Shown: piece by piece, positions 9,308 to 19,637 of the stretch
Numbering within the stretch: position 1 is the stretch's first letter
Layout: every line of letters begins with the position of its first letter
From: Alteromonadaceae bacterium Bs31
Lineage (GTDB): Bacteria > Pseudomonadota > Gammaproteobacteria > Pseudomonadales > Cellvibrionaceae
Assembly (NCBI GenBank): GCA_900177435.1
Contig: FXAI01000009.1
Span: 143,524 to 207,523, forward strand
Direction: 5' to 3'
DNA length: 64,000 nucleotides
The notes under the pieces: model-generated
What the model saw: the letters and a program-made list of their open reading frames with translations, nothing else
Told to the model about the DNA's origin: nothing
Database searches by the model: none
Program-made: the position numbers and the translations under genes

Positions 9308-9879
9308 GCCAGAACCATCGGGTATTTTCTCTGTATTAAGCCGGGAGAGCAGTAGAGCCCTGGGCCAATCAGTCGTTATTATTTTATTCCCTTCAAAAAG
9401 GGGCGTTTAGTCACTCTAGCCTTTGATGAGGAATTGAGTTTAATTTTTTGGCTGTGTCTCGTTAGCAGGGTGGTAGCACGATATTTATTTATTCTTGGTT
9501 TGATTTCGACAAAGCCCGGAAATGATATTAAACGCTGTGTAAAAAAAATAAAATGATTTTATGCGTCAATAGTACGGCTAATTGCAAAGTGATATAACAT
9601 ATTTAAATAACGCAGCTTTTTATTAATTCAGAAAAAACTGGTTAACGTTTTTAATTACTTGCTAGCAGTTTGTTATGGCTTTTTAGTTCCAGACTATTAG
9701 CGCACGCTGAACGCATAAGCCTACTCAAAAAAATATTGCGCTCATGCTTGGTAAGTTAAGAGGGGCGGCTGCATAAAATGAAAGCCTGTGAGTTAAAAAG
9801 CGCGCGGCTTTGGTGGGGCGACTTACCTTGCAGCTTGTGCAGAGCCGCATAAAGCTCTATTCAACTACTTTTTTTGAGG
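9308..9879. other. Non-coding interval, AT-rich
   Basis: No credible gene was found on either strand. Its right part lies past the SDR stop and its left part must hold the promoter of the carbamoyltransferase operon. Several A/T tracts (around 9540-9660) are visible, but no clear terminator or operator. Confidence 0.6.
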
Positions 9880-10692
9880 TTATAGCTTTAGCAGTTTGTC
9901 CATACTGGTAAGCAGGGCGATACATTTCTTTGTGTTCAGCCCATCGGGATGAGGCGCAGCCAGCTCGCCAATGTCATTATCAAAATACAGGCCTGAGGCT
10001 TGAGTAAACTCTTCGCTGATACTGGTTCGAATTAAAATATCTGCCCCTATGTTGATGTCTTTGCCGGCAATACCAAAGCCTTCTTTAACCATTTTGCTCG
10101 CTAAAAGTGAACCGGGGTTAACAGCAATAATTGCTGGCCCCTGCTTGCCAAGCTGTAGTGCAAGTTGTCGTGACCACATTGTAATGGCCAGCTTACTTTG
10201 GGCGTAAGCCTTAAATTGATCGTGTAGATGATGTTTGCCCTCCATTGCATCCAACTCAACGGGAGCTTGAGCGGCAGAGGACAGGTTGATAATTCGCCCT
10301 TTATTGCTCATTAATGGTAACAAGCGCCTGCTTAACAGATAGGGCGCCAAGGTGTTTACAGCAAAACGTACATCCAGCTTGTCTTCGGTAATGGGGGTAT
10401 TGGTTTTGTAAATGCCAGCATTATTGATAATAACGTCGAGCCGGGTGTGTTTTTCTTTAATGGCTTTTGCTAAGCCTTCTACTTCGCATAGCGCAGACAA
10501 ATCCGCTCGGTAGCTTTCTACAATACCGCTGTCTAAACCTCTTAATTTCTCTTCTGTGGCTTTCAGCTTTTCTGCATTACGCCCGTGGATTAACACATGG
10601 TGGCCAAGTGCAATCAGCTTCTCGGCGGTGGCCAGCCCAATACCGTCGGTAGCGCCGCTTAGTAAAATTATTTTTTTTGGTGCATTTGGCAT
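9880..10692 (-). CDS. Short-chain dehydrogenase/reductase
   Basis: This is a 270-aa classical-type SDR. The Rossmann motif is GATDGIGLA, the structural motif NNAGIY, an active-site Ser lies in NLSSAAQAP, and the catalytic Tyr/Lys lie in YAQSK. The overall look is of the retinol dehydrogenase/WWOX-like branch, NADP preferring because of the HGRN after strand 2. The start at 10692 is chosen over an upstream ATG 17 codons earlier because AGGAAG lies at ideal spacing and the protein then opens just before the Rossmann strand. It lies 83 nt downstream of the LysR regulator on the same strand, so the two may be co-transcribed. The substrate is unknown. Confidence 0.92.
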   Translation of the reverse strand: MPNAPKKIILLSGATDGIGLATAEKLIALGHHVLIHGRNAEKLKATEEKLRGLDSGIVESYRADLSALCEVEGLAKAIKEKHTRLDVIINNAGIYKTNTPITEDKLDVRFAVNTLAPYLLSRRLLPLMSNKGRIINLSSAAQAPVELDAMEGKHHLHDQFKAYAQSKLAITMWSRQLALQLGKQGPAIIAVNPGSLLASKMVKEGFGIAGKDINIGADILIRTSISEEFTQASGLYFDNDIGELAAPHPDGLNTKKCIALLTSMDKLLKL

Positions 10693-10775
10693 AGTAGCTT
10701 CCTGATTATTTTGCGGGATGAGTTGTGCAGGGCTTTGATACACCAGCTTCTAGCGCACCCCCGTAAAGTACGTTC

Positions 10776-11651
10776 TTAGAGGTGGGATAGCTCCTCGACT
10801 AAAAAATTAATAAATAGTCGAACCTTTTGCGACATATGCCTGTTGCTGGGGTACACCGCCCAGGTACCGGTATCGGTGGCATTGCTTTCTTCGAGTGTTG
10901 TTTGCAGTGCGCCTTGCTTTATGTATTGTTGCAGGTAAAAAGAGGGTAACTGCACAATCCCCAAGCCGGCAAGCGCAGCCTCCACCAGAGCTCGGCCATT
11001 GTTGCTTCGCCAGTTACCTTCCATACGCAAATCCAGATTCCTTGTGCCTTCTTTTAAGCGCCAGGTGCTGAGGGTACCCAGCAGGCAATTATGATTGCGC
11101 AGGTCGTGAATATCTTTTGGCTGCCCGTGTTTTAAAAAGTAAGCCGGGCTTGCGCAAATCAGGAGTTGCCTCGGGGCAATTCGGCGTGCGATGAGCGAGG
11201 AGTCCTTTAGTGTACCCGCGCGAATGGCGAGATCGTAACCTTCGGCCACCAAATCCACCACACGATTATTAAAATCCAGGTTCACCGAGAGCCTGACATA
11301 TTTCTGCATAAATTTTATGGCTGCTGGAACGATATAGTCTTCAGCAAATTGCCCTGCAACACTCACCGTTAGCAGGCCTCGGGCTTCATGCTGCTGTTCA
11401 ACAATACTCTGCTCGGCCTCACTGAGGCTTTCCAGGGTACTTCTGCAGCTGGCAAAAAAGCTTTGGCCAAGGTCTGTAGGTGAAACAACCCGCGTGGTTC
11501 GGTTGAGCAGGAGGGCATCCAAGTGGTTTTCCAATTGCGCTACCTGCCTGCTGATGTGCGATTTGGATACACCTAATTGCTCAGCAGCTTTGGAAAAGCT
11601 CCTTTGCTCACATACAGCGACAAAGGCTTCTATGGCCTCCCAGCGATTCAT
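10776..11651 (-). CDS. LysR-family transcriptional regulator
   Basis: The 291-aa product has an N-terminal winged helix-turn-helix (residues 3-60: AIEAFVAVCEQRSFSKAAEQ, LGVSKSHISRQVAQLE) and a periplasmic-binding-protein-like effector domain (about 90-290). Start ATG 11651 has GAGGAG at good distance. It is divergent from the formaldehyde dehydrogenase gene starting at 11801 and precedes the SDR gene on its own strand, the usual arrangement for LysR control of a divergent target. The 149-nt divergent spacer would then contain its binding site. It resembles the AaeR/CrgA-like group but I cannot assign a specific effector. Confidence 0.92.
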   Translation of the reverse strand: MNRWEAIEAFVAVCEQRSFSKAAEQLGVSKSHISRQVAQLENHLDALLLNRTTRVVSPTDLGQSFFASCRSTLESLSEAEQSIVEQQHEARGLLTVSVAGQFAEDYIVPAAIKFMQKYVRLSVNLDFNNRVVDLVAEGYDLAIRAGTLKDSSLIARRIAPRQLLICASPAYFLKHGQPKDIHDLRNHNCLLGTLSTWRLKEGTRNLDLRMEGNWRSNNGRALVEAALAGLGIVQLPSFYLQQYIKQGALQTTLEESNATDTGTWAVYPSNRHMSQKVRLFINFLVEELSHL

Positions 11652-11785
11652 CAGGCACTCCTCATGATTTGTTTCTACGGCGGGCTATTGTTGCACTATG
11701 GAAACATTGTTATCTAGATTAGCCTCTTTATCCCAGCTTGGGTAGCCCGTAAAATTCATAACAGCTCCAAATTAAACACTGATAG

Positions 11786-12910
<1,125 letters not shown>

Positions 12911-12985
12911 AAGAGCTTAGTGCGCTAAACCGTTTAAATTGCAATTTTTTAATTTGTACCTTAAATAAAGTAGCCCGGGTTAACA

Positions 12986-13822
12986 ATGGAAAAAGTAGAC
13001 AAACATATTTGCTTTGGTGGAGAACAACTCCAATACAAACATCGCTCCAGTGTATTAAATTGTGACATGCATTTTTCCGTGTACCTGCCCCCTCAGGCGA
13101 AGACAATGACTGTGCCGGTACTTTACTGGTTGTCTGGCTTGACCTGTACCGATCAAAATTTTGTTACCAAGGCCGGTGCACAAAAATATGCAGCCAAACA
13201 CGGAATCGCCATCGTTGCGCCCGACACCAGCCCCAGAGGGGAGGGCGTACCTGACGATAAAGACGCTAGCTACGATTTTGGTTTAGGTGCGGGCTTTTAC
13301 CTCAATGCGACACTGTCGCCCTGGGCGCAGCACTACAACATGTACGACTACGTGGTAAAAGAGCTACCAGAACTTATTAGCCAGCATTTTCCTGTGCAGC
13401 GTGGGCGTACAGCGATTTCTGGTCACTCTATGGGAGGCCACGGGGCGTTGAGCATCGCCCTTAAAAACCCCGGTGTCTATACATCTGTTTCGGCCTTTTC
13501 CCCTATCGTTTCGCCTAGCCAGTGCCCCTGGGGAGAAAAAGCGTATACCGGCTACTTGGGGGAGGACCGCAAAGCGTGGGCGCAATACGATGCCTGCCTG
13601 TTATTGCCAAAGGCTAAAGAAAAATTACCTGTACTGGTCGATCAGGGGTCTGCTGATGACTTTTTATACGAACAGTTAAATACTCATCTATTGTTCGACG
13701 CATCCGAGCAAAGCAGCTACCCAATGACTATACGAATGCAGCCCGGTTATGATCACAGCTATTTCTTTATAGCCAGTTTTATTGGCGAGCATATTCGCTT
13801 CCATGCCAGCCATTTATTTTGA
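12986..13822 (+). CDS. fghA: S-formylglutathione hydrolase
   Basis: This 278-aa alpha/beta hydrolase of the esterase D family hydrolyses S-formylglutathione to formate and glutathione. The nucleophile Ser is in [11 protein letters not shown], the acid in DQGSADDFL, and the His in PGYDHSYFF. Other family signatures are [11 protein letters not shown] and [15 protein letters not shown]. Length is normal. It follows frmA on the same strand with a 75-nt gap, probably in the same transcript. No frmR-type repressor is present, and the LysR gene upstream is the candidate regulator. Confidence 0.96.
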   Translation: MEKVDKHICFGGEQLQYKHRSSVLNCDMHFSVYLPPQAKTMTVPVLYWLSGLTCTDQNFVTKAGAQKYAAKHGIAIVAPDTSPRGEGVPDDKDASYDFGLGAGFYLNATLSPWAQHYNMYDYVVKELPELISQHFPVQRGRTAISGHSMGGHGALSIALKNPGVYTSVSAFSPIVSPSQCPWGEKAYTGYLGEDRKAWAQYDACLLLPKAKEKLPVLVDQGSADDFLYEQLNTHLLFDASEQSSYPMTIRMQPGYDHSYFFIASFIGEHIRFHASHLF

Positions 13823-14026
13823 CAGGCGTAAGGCTGTTTAGTAGCAGGCTATTACATCTGCGTGTAGCGCACTTGGCGAGGTGAGCGTTGAGGGTAGGCC
13901 TTAAGCTTCGCTAGCCAGCACGCAAAATAAATATCAAGAACAATCCTCTGATGGTGCACTTGATTATAGAGCTTGGGCAGCAAAAGCCTGTTATGCATAG
14001 CTGTCACACCTTGCAACTACAAGCTT

Positions 14027-14485
14027 CTATCTCTTTTTGGAGGTCTTGTGCACAATCCACCACTTGCCCTCAATTTTCATCATATTGAAGTAGTCGATGT
14101 ATCCAAACACCTGATTCCCTATATCTACTTTTACTGAAGCCAAGGGAGCAGATACATCGATGTAGAGTATTTCCGTTTTCCAGTTTAGCGATGCATCATT
14201 TTTAGCCGGGTCGTACCACGATAAGTAGGTTTGCTTGTCTACCTGAAAAAGTTCGCCGTTATCTCCTACAGAAAACATTTGCCACTCATCATGTAAAATC
14301 TGCTGGTAGTATTTGGGGTCGGAAGTTACATGCCCCTCATGGTAAAAATCCATAATCGCTTCCCTGATTAAAATCGTGTCCATGTTATCTTCCATCGTCT
14401 TGACGCGGTTGCAGGCAGCCACCCAAAATACAAGGAGAGTCAGTAGAGCGATATGTATTGCTGTGTTTGTTGTTTTTCTCTTCAT
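14027..14485 (-). CDS. NTF2-like lipoprotein (SnoaL/lumazine-binding-like fold)
   Basis: This is a 152-aa protein with a lipoprotein signal (residues 1-24, lipobox VAAC at Cys25). The mature part has the alpha+beta cone pattern of NTF2-like proteins: an N-terminal helix IREAIMDFYHEGHVTSDPKY, a strand with HDEWQMFSV, and a C-terminal sheet ending DYFNMMKIEGKWWIVHK. Related secreted proteins are often annotated as nuclear transport factor 2 or putative lumazine-binding proteins. No catalytic site is evident. It stands alone between the fghA gene and a long non-coding stretch. Confidence 0.8.
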   Translation of the reverse strand: MKRKTTNTAIHIALLTLLVFWVAACNRVKTMEDNMDTILIREAIMDFYHEGHVTSDPKYYQQILHDEWQMFSVGDNGELFQVDKQTYLSWYDPAKNDASLNWKTEILYIDVSAPLASVKVDIGNQVFGYIDYFNMMKIEGKWWIVHKTSKKR

Positions 14486-15200
14486 TATTATTTCCTCATA
14501 ATAAATTATGTTATATGGCTCTTCCTGTATGAGAGGGAGTCCTGAAAAATATTTTTTATAAAGTCTTTGTGCAGGTCAACGAAAATAATTAGATAAATAG
14601 GTGTTGTGGTGGTAAGTGGTGGTGTTAAAAGATTTTAAATAATTAAAAAGTATGTCTATCTTTCTGCCGTTTTTATGTCTTTCTGTGAGCTCTTAAAAAT
14701 GCATTTTATAAAGTTTTGGTAGCTTAATATCTTTCATCTATATGCCAGGTGTTAATGGTTTTAAATAGTATGCTTGGTTCTTTTTCTGGAAGCTTGGGTG
14801 TTTCCCGGAGTCAATATTTTATTCTATCGATTTATCGTAATGAAAAGGTGATGTCGTCGCCGGGTTTGCTGGTGAGATATTAGTAGCCCTCTGTGCTTAT
14901 GCATAGAGTTAGGTGGAAAAAGTTCTGTGACGATAAGCTATGCGGGAGAAGGTGATGATTTGGCGGTGCAGTTATAGCCAATGTCACCGAATTGATATTA
15001 TGTGGTAGTAGCATTTATAGCGCTTACGATTTATATAAATGAAAGTTATTGTGGTGGGCTTGCCGTTTGTTGGAGGTGTTAGTCTCATTTTGACGTTATA
15101 ACAATTTTTTAGCAGTTCAGCCTTAAACTGTTAAAGCTGCAAAAAATAGAGGCCCCGAGTTGGGTGCCGTGTAGGAGTTGTAACATGCCAGGTGACATGT

Positions 15201-15273
15201 CCGGTGTGAGGCCGGTGTGAGGCCGGTGTGAGGCCGGTGTGAGGCCGGTGTGAGGCCGGTGTGAGGCCGGTGT
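15201..15273. repeat. 11-bp tandem repeat, six units plus a partial
   Basis: The unit CCGGTGTGAGG is repeated six times without a mismatch, followed by CCGGTGTC. The period is close to one helical turn, so every unit presents the same face of DNA. It is preceded by ACATG-CCAGGTGA-CATGT, a short inverted repeat. Perfect identity implies recent slippage expansion or a protein-binding array. Confidence 0.95.
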
Positions 15274-15378
15274 CCAGGCAGAATATTACAGAGGGAGAAA
15301 ACGTACTTGGGCTCAGTGTCATCTAGTGGGAGCTAAGTGAACGGGTGTGATGAGCTAGCGGCTGCCGCCAAGTAAAAA

Positions 15379-15438
15379 GCAAACCATGTGGGCCCAATAT
15401 GCCTGGCAAACCATGTGGGCCCAATATGCCTGGCAAAC
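15379..15438. repeat. 27-bp direct repeat, two copies plus 6 nt
   Basis: Copies at 15379-15405 and 15406-15432 are identical and abut, with the first six bases of a third copy at 15433-15438. Each unit contains the palindrome GGGCCC. This looks like a simple tandem duplication. Confidence 0.95.
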
Positions 15439-15787
15439 TATTTTCTATTAGCCGTGCTCTATGGCTAAGCCTGCCTTCGGGCAGTTGCTCTCAAGCGAAA
15501 GGGCGGTGCACTCGAATAATGCAGGCCTAAGGTTTTGGTGGGGTAGAGCGAACCCATAGCGCGTTAAGTTCAATTGTGGTCCAGTTATGCATTTTACAAA
15601 TATTTACATATTCGATTCTCGTTATCAGCTTTATGCACTGGCTTTTTAGTATAAAAATATTTCCCCAGCCTTTTTGAATAAATTCAATTAAGCGGTGCCA
15701 GCCTCGCCTGAATTTATAGGATGGAAACCCACTTACACGATAAGCTCAGTTGGCGGGAAAAGTACTTCTATTTCCGTGATCGGCAAC

Positions 15788-15832
15788 ACAAAATAAAATT
15801 GTTCGTTGCTTGTGCCGAACAATTTATTTTGT
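15788..15832. promoter_or_regulatory. Long AT-rich hairpin upstream of pectate lyase
   Basis: Arms ACAAAATAAAATTGTTCG (15788-15805) and CGAACAATTTATTTTGT (15816-15832) pair along their length with a single bulged base around a 10-nt loop. It is about 320 nt upstream of the lyase start. It could be a terminator-like structure, an operator or the remnant of a small mobile repeat. Confidence 0.55.
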
Positions 15833-16150
15833 ATGACAATAAAAAAATATATTTTGGGTCGTAAAAAAATGCTAAATGGATGCGTTTATTCCAGCGGGAG
15901 GCGGCCCAGTTCTCATAGCATGTAAGAGCCCTATCACGTAAATAAATATTCGTGTTTATAACGCGTTGTGGAGCTGAGTGGATTTCATTATTGTTTGCGC
16001 AACACTTATCTTTGTTACCATCAAGTGATCATTTGCGCTAGCCGCGCGCTACAGTTTCTCTACACTAAACGATTTTTTTTGCCGTGCGGTATTTAATCGC
16101 TTCACTTGTTCATCTAACCGATGTATCTAATGAGACCGGAAAATAAAATA

Positions 16151-17818
16151 ATGAGTAAACCTACATACCGAATCAGTTCTATTCTTCCTGTTGTGCTATT
16201 AAGTGCCGCCATAAGCGGTTGTGGTGGCGGTAACCTGGATGAAGATGGGTTCCTACCACCTTCTAGTGACGGTTCATCTACAAGCACAAGCTCTTCTTCC
16301 AATAGCAGCTCAAGCTCAAGCAGTGGTACACCTGCTGGCGGCGAATCTCCCTCGAGCAGCTCGTCTTCCAGCACCAGCTCGTCCTCCACTAGTACTTCAA
16401 GTTCTAGCAGCGGCTCACCCTCCGACGGCGAAACATCTTCTAGTAGCAGCTCCTCATCGACTAGTTCGTCTTCTACTAGTTCTTCATCCACTAGCTCTTC
16501 GTCGACTAGTTCGTCTTCTACCAGCTCGTCTTCTACTAGTTCTTCATCGACTAGTTCTTCATCTACTAGCTCCTCCTCATCTGGAGGCTCAAATGAACTA
16601 GTGTCCTTCCCCGGTGCAGAAGGCTACGGTAAGTACACCACGGGTGGGCGCGGTGGCGAGGTTTATATTGTTACCAACCTTAATTCTTCTGGAGCAGGCA
16701 GCTTAAAAGATGCGCTTTCTAAATCTGGCCGCACAGTAGTTTTTGAAGTGTCCGGTACCATCGTAGGGCGCTTTAAAGTACCCAGCAATACCACTATTGC
16801 CGGTCAAACTGCGCCTGGTGATGGTATTACCATTTTTGGTGAGATGCAGCACGGTAGTAATGTCATCGTGCGTTATATTCGCGTACGTTTCGACGGTAAC
16901 GGCGACAGAGATGCATTCGGTACACGATACCAGGAAAATGTCATGATAGATCACGTTACTGCCAGCTGGAGTCGCGATGAAGTTATGTCTATCTACCACG
17001 GAAAAAATGTCACCGTTCAGTGGTCATTAATATCTGAAGCTTGCCCCAACGAAGGCACAGACTCGCACCGCTTTGGTGGAATCTGGGGTAATGACTACTC
17101 AACCTACCACCACAATTTAATCGCCCACAATGAAAATCGCACGCCGCGCTGGGCTTCAGGCGCAGGCTATAACGACTACCGCAACAACGTTACCTACAAC
17201 TGGGGTTATGGCGGCTCTTATGGCGCAGAGCGTGTACAAAGTGGCTCCGACCATATCGGTAGCTGGATTAACGTGATTGGCAACTACTACAAGCCTGGCC
17301 CTGGCTCAGAGTCCAAAGACCGAATTGCTTCACCGTCTAAACGTGGTGCTGGTGATGAGGGTAATTGGTACGTTTCAGATAACTTCGTAGAGGGCAGCCC
17401 TGAAGTTACAAACGATAACTGGAAAGGCCTTAAAAGCAGTAATTATATCAAAATGACCGCTCCATGGGACGCTATGCCTATAAACCAGGAAACTGCAGAG
17501 CAAGCCTATCAAAGTGTTCTTGCTGACGTAGGTGCTTCAAAGCCTAAGCGTGACGCCATTGATGAGCGAATTATTTCCGAGGTTATAGATGGTACCTACT
17601 CACTAGGCCGAAATGGTTTTATCTCTTGCCCTGGGGAAGCTCAGCTGCCAGAACTTAACAGTACTCCCGCGCCAGCAGACAGCGACCGCGATGGTATGCC
17701 AGATAGTTGGGAGCAGGCAAACGGCCTTAACCCTAACGACGCCAGCGATAGAAATGACAAGGATGATATTGGCTACACCATGTTAGAGAACTATCTAAAC
17801 AGTATTGATAGCCTTTAA
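16151..17818 (+). CDS. Pectate lyase family 1 lipoprotein with polyserine linker
   Basis: The product is 555 aa from the ATG at 16151; an in-frame ATG lies ten codons earlier, but this start places the signal MSKPTYRISSILPVVLLSAA directly at the N-terminus. The lipobox is ISGC, so the enzyme is probably membrane anchored. Residues about 35-150 are an almost pure Ser/Thr linker, largely (TSSSS) repeats. The catalytic domain follows (VSFPGAEGYG, GGRGGEVYIV, IAGQTAPGDGITI, NVIVRYIRVRF, MIDHVTASWSRDE, NRTPRWASG), a right-handed beta-helix cleaving polygalacturonate by beta-elimination. The C-terminus has a calcium-binding thrombospondin-type-3-like motif, DSDRDGMPDSWEQANGLNP. Polyserine linkers of this sort are typical of Cellvibrio and Saccharophagus plant-wall enzymes. 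Confidence 0.95.
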   Translation: MSKPTYRISSILPVVLLSAAISGCGGGNLDEDGFLPPSSDGSSTSTSSSSNSSSSSSSGTPAGGESPSSSSSSSTSSSSTSTSSSSSGSPSDGETSSSSSSSSTSSSSTSSSSTSSSSTSSSSTSSSSTSSSSTSSSSTSSSSSGGSNELVSFPGAEGYGKYTTGGRGGEVYIVTNLNSSGAGSLKDALSKSGRTVVFEVSGTIVGRFKVPSNTTIAGQTAPGDGITIFGEMQHGSNVIVRYIRVRFDGNGDRDAFGTRYQENVMIDHVTASWSRDEVMSIYHGKNVTVQWSLISEACPNEGTDSHRFGGIWGNDYSTYHHNLIAHNENRTPRWASGAGYNDYRNNVTYNWGYGGSYGAERVQSGSDHIGSWINVIGNYYKPGPGSESKDRIASPSKRGAGDEGNWYVSDNFVEGSPEVTNDNWKGLKSSNYIKMTAPWDAMPINQETAEQAYQSVLADVGASKPKRDAIDERIISEVIDGTYSLGRNGFISCPGEAQLPELNSTPAPADSDRDGMPDSWEQANGLNPNDASDRNDKDDIGYTMLENYLNSIDSL

Positions 17819-17829
17819 ATCGTAAACCG

Positions 17830-17862
17830 CGCCAGGGGGTTCTCTACCTCCTGGCGTTTTAT
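17830..17862 (+). terminator. Rho-independent terminator of pectate lyase
   Basis: CGCCAGGGGG and CCTCCTGGCG form a stem (one G-T wobble) around TTCTCTA, followed by TTTTATTTA. It begins 12 nt after the lyase stop. Confidence 0.85.
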
Positions 17863-18116
17863 TTACTTTCATTTAATTTCCCTTCCCTTCTTTTATTTGG
17901 TCGCTAACCGAAATCCATAGCGCGGAATTTCGCAATCTCATTATTTGGAAATGAGTAAGTTGGTGTACCTAAATTCCTAAAAAATACATGATCACGGAAC
18001 CAGAGCCCTGACGCAGTTCGCAGTGGATGTTACGGAGGTGTTTTTTGAGAGTATATGGCGTAAGCATAATGCCAGAGTGTAAACCCAGTCCTCAGCGAGA
18101 AAGCATGAGTAAGGTG

Positions 18117-18725
18117 TTAGTTTAAAGTTTCAACTTTAAAAGTAAATTTGTTCTTAACACTCTTTACCTCTCGATATTTCTTGTCTTTAATTTCTGGCAA
18201 GTACCTAAATTTTTTGGTCGCCTCGATTGCCGGCTTGTTAAATATTTTATTTGTCGACTCAATTACTTTAACATTTTTTACCTTTCCATTCTTTTTTACT
18301 GTATATTCGACTAAAACAGTGCCTTCTGTTCCGTTTAAAATGGCCTCTTTGGGCATTCGAGGTGCAACCTTTATAATTGGCTCGTGCTTTCTATCTCCAT
18401 TTCCAAAATAGTGACTCTTAAAATCTTTGCTGCAGTTAGAGAATTCGCCTTTGTACTTATTGTGTTTGTCGTACCTCAAATATGATGCAAAGAGTAGTAC
18501 GCACGCCTCATGAAGATCCTCCTCCATTCCAGCCTCAGTCCAATTCTTAATTCCATAGCGAAAAAATTTCGTGGCCTCGTTGGTCGCGTCCTTGGACGGA
18601 TAATTGGCAAGCTGCGACCCTCTTTGCAAAATAAGCTTTCTATTTTCAGGGGAAAGTTTGTTCTCCTCTACGGATAATGCCTTTCCAGAAAAAACAATTA
18701 ATACGAATACGAATATCATTCTCAC
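18117..18725 (-). CDS. Periplasmic protein with TonB C-terminal domain
   Basis: This 202-aa protein has an N-terminal signal peptide (MRMIFVFVLIVFSGKALS) and an uncharacterised helical middle with several Cys (residues 55-105). The C-terminal TonB_C domain is at about 118-200: KVAPRMPKEAILNGTEGTVL, VEYTVKKNGKVKNVKV, PAIEATKKFRYLPE. It lacks the transmembrane anchor plus proline-rich span of a true TonB, so it is unlikely to energise receptors by itself. Free-standing proteins of this type are widespread in marine gammaproteobacteria and have no assigned function. It lies between the pectate lyase and the integrated element and is transcribed alone. The coding sequence is AT-richer than its left neighbours. 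Confidence 0.82.
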   Translation of the reverse strand: MRMIFVFVLIVFSGKALSVEENKLSPENRKLILQRGSQLANYPSKDATNEATKFFRYGIKNWTEAGMEEDLHEACVLLFASYLRYDKHNKYKGEFSNCSKDFKSHYFGNGDRKHEPIIKVAPRMPKEAILNGTEGTVLVEYTVKKNGKVKNVKVIESTNKIFNKPAIEATKKFRYLPEIKDKKYREVKSVKNKFTFKVETLN

Positions 18726-19398
18726 TATCAGATCCTCATGAAGGCTTGCGCCCTTGTAAATTGCAGTTTTATAAAAGCCGGTGATAATGGCACTTACTTT
18801 TTTTCTGGAGTTCCTCTGTCTGTTCTTGATTCGTTTGCTGATAAGATCCAGAGATATACCATGTGTACATTCTCAAAGAGTTAACACGCTACTTTCATAA
18901 AACCACTTTAAGTTACACAGCCCTTTATCACGCCTAGTCCGGCACTTTTCTGTGTTCGCCGCCTGTACAAACGCGACAGCTTTCCACCCTAAAGCCATTA
19001 GGCGTTTTATCTAAGTGCTTATAATTTGGCCGTAAAGGCAAATATCTTACAAGGAGTAGGGGTAACATGGAACAAACTCCATTCCCTTACTAATTGGAGG
19101 GGCGCTTACAAAGCAAGGTCACTGCGCGACTCTTTATTTTCTTGGTTAGACGGGAAACTTTTACTTGTTGTCGCCGAGCTTATATCTATCAGGATCCCAG
19201 AGGGGAATTGGCCTGTTGAATATGGCGCCATTGCTGTTGGTAGGGCCTTCTCGGAGTAAATTCAAATTCCCTTGGGGAGGGCTTTGAACCTTTCGGGCTG
19301 TGGTGCTCTGCGCCTTGTTCAAATTGGGTTCGCAATGAGTGAGCTGGCCAATGGAGCGTCGGGCGGAACTAACAAGCGTGGGAAGATCCTTCGCGTAT
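18726..19398. other. Non-coding interval left of the integrated element
   Basis: No gene is supported. A 77-codon frame at 19026-19259 and others here lack a ribosome site and family resemblance. This is chromosomal sequence flanking the interrupted tRNA gene. Confidence 0.55.
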
Positions 19399-19430
19399 AA
19401 AAAAAGGCCGCCAAAAAATGGCGACCTTTT
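19399..19430 (-). terminator. Native terminator of the interrupted CAU tRNA gene
   Basis: Read on the minus strand, AAAGGTCGCC and GGCGGCCTTT form a stem around ATTTTTT, followed by a run of T. It starts 8 nt after the CCA end of the tRNA 3' fragment at 19438-19463. It is therefore the original terminator of that tRNA, left behind when the element inserted. The intact tRNA copy at 26693 has no such structure downstream. Confidence 0.85.
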
Positions 19431-19437
19431 GTATGCG

Positions 19438-19463
19438 TGGTGGGCCTTCCCAGACTTGAACTG
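19438..19463 (-). pseudogene. 3' fragment of CAU tRNA gene, element attachment site (left)
   Basis: This 26-bp segment is identical to the last 26 nt of the complete tRNA at 26693-27007 (T-arm and acceptor strand ending in CCA on the minus strand). It ends at GAACTG (19458-19463), after which sequence homology to the tRNA stops abruptly. The missing 5' part is found at 27192-27248. It marks the left chromosomal junction of the integrated element. Confidence 0.9.
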
Positions 19464-19637
19464 TTATGTAGGGTCGTTCTACCCTCTGAAGGCTGCAGCC
19501 CGCCTATATTTGTGCAAGTTCAGGCGTGTATATAAGCGTTTTGAAGGATATAGGTCTATTTTGAACAAATGTATAAACTTGGATGTATTTAAAGATGGTT
19601 TGTTCATTTCATTTGGTTCATATGAGGATGGCTGCGC

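Larger units (their letters stand above)
14486..16150. other. Long non-coding stretch with repeats
   Basis: About 1.6 kb contains no convincing gene. The frames that are open here arise from the 11-bp repeat array or from AT-rich sequence. It holds a tandem array at 15201-15273, a 27-bp direct repeat at 15379-15438 and a large hairpin at 15788-15832, described separately. The right end must carry the pectate lyase promoter. It may be an eroded gene region or an unrecognised regulatory or RNA locus. Confidence 0.6.

Noticed and set aside
15131..15322. 63-aa minus-strand frame with repeated TPASHRPHTGL units
   Set aside because: The repeat is simply the 11-bp tandem array read as protein; no start signal and no family.
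15201..15438. Possible CRISPR array
   Set aside because: Units are 11 or 27 bp and abut with no spacers; no cas genes are present.
16114..16601. Long frames on both strands overlapping the lyase linker (acidic Glu/Leu-rich and Ala/Leu-rich)
   Set aside because: They are by-products of serine codons in the polyserine linker of the pectate lyase.
19026..19259. 77-aa plus-strand frame left of the element
   Set aside because: No recognisable domain, weak start and no conserved neighbour; not enough to call a gene.
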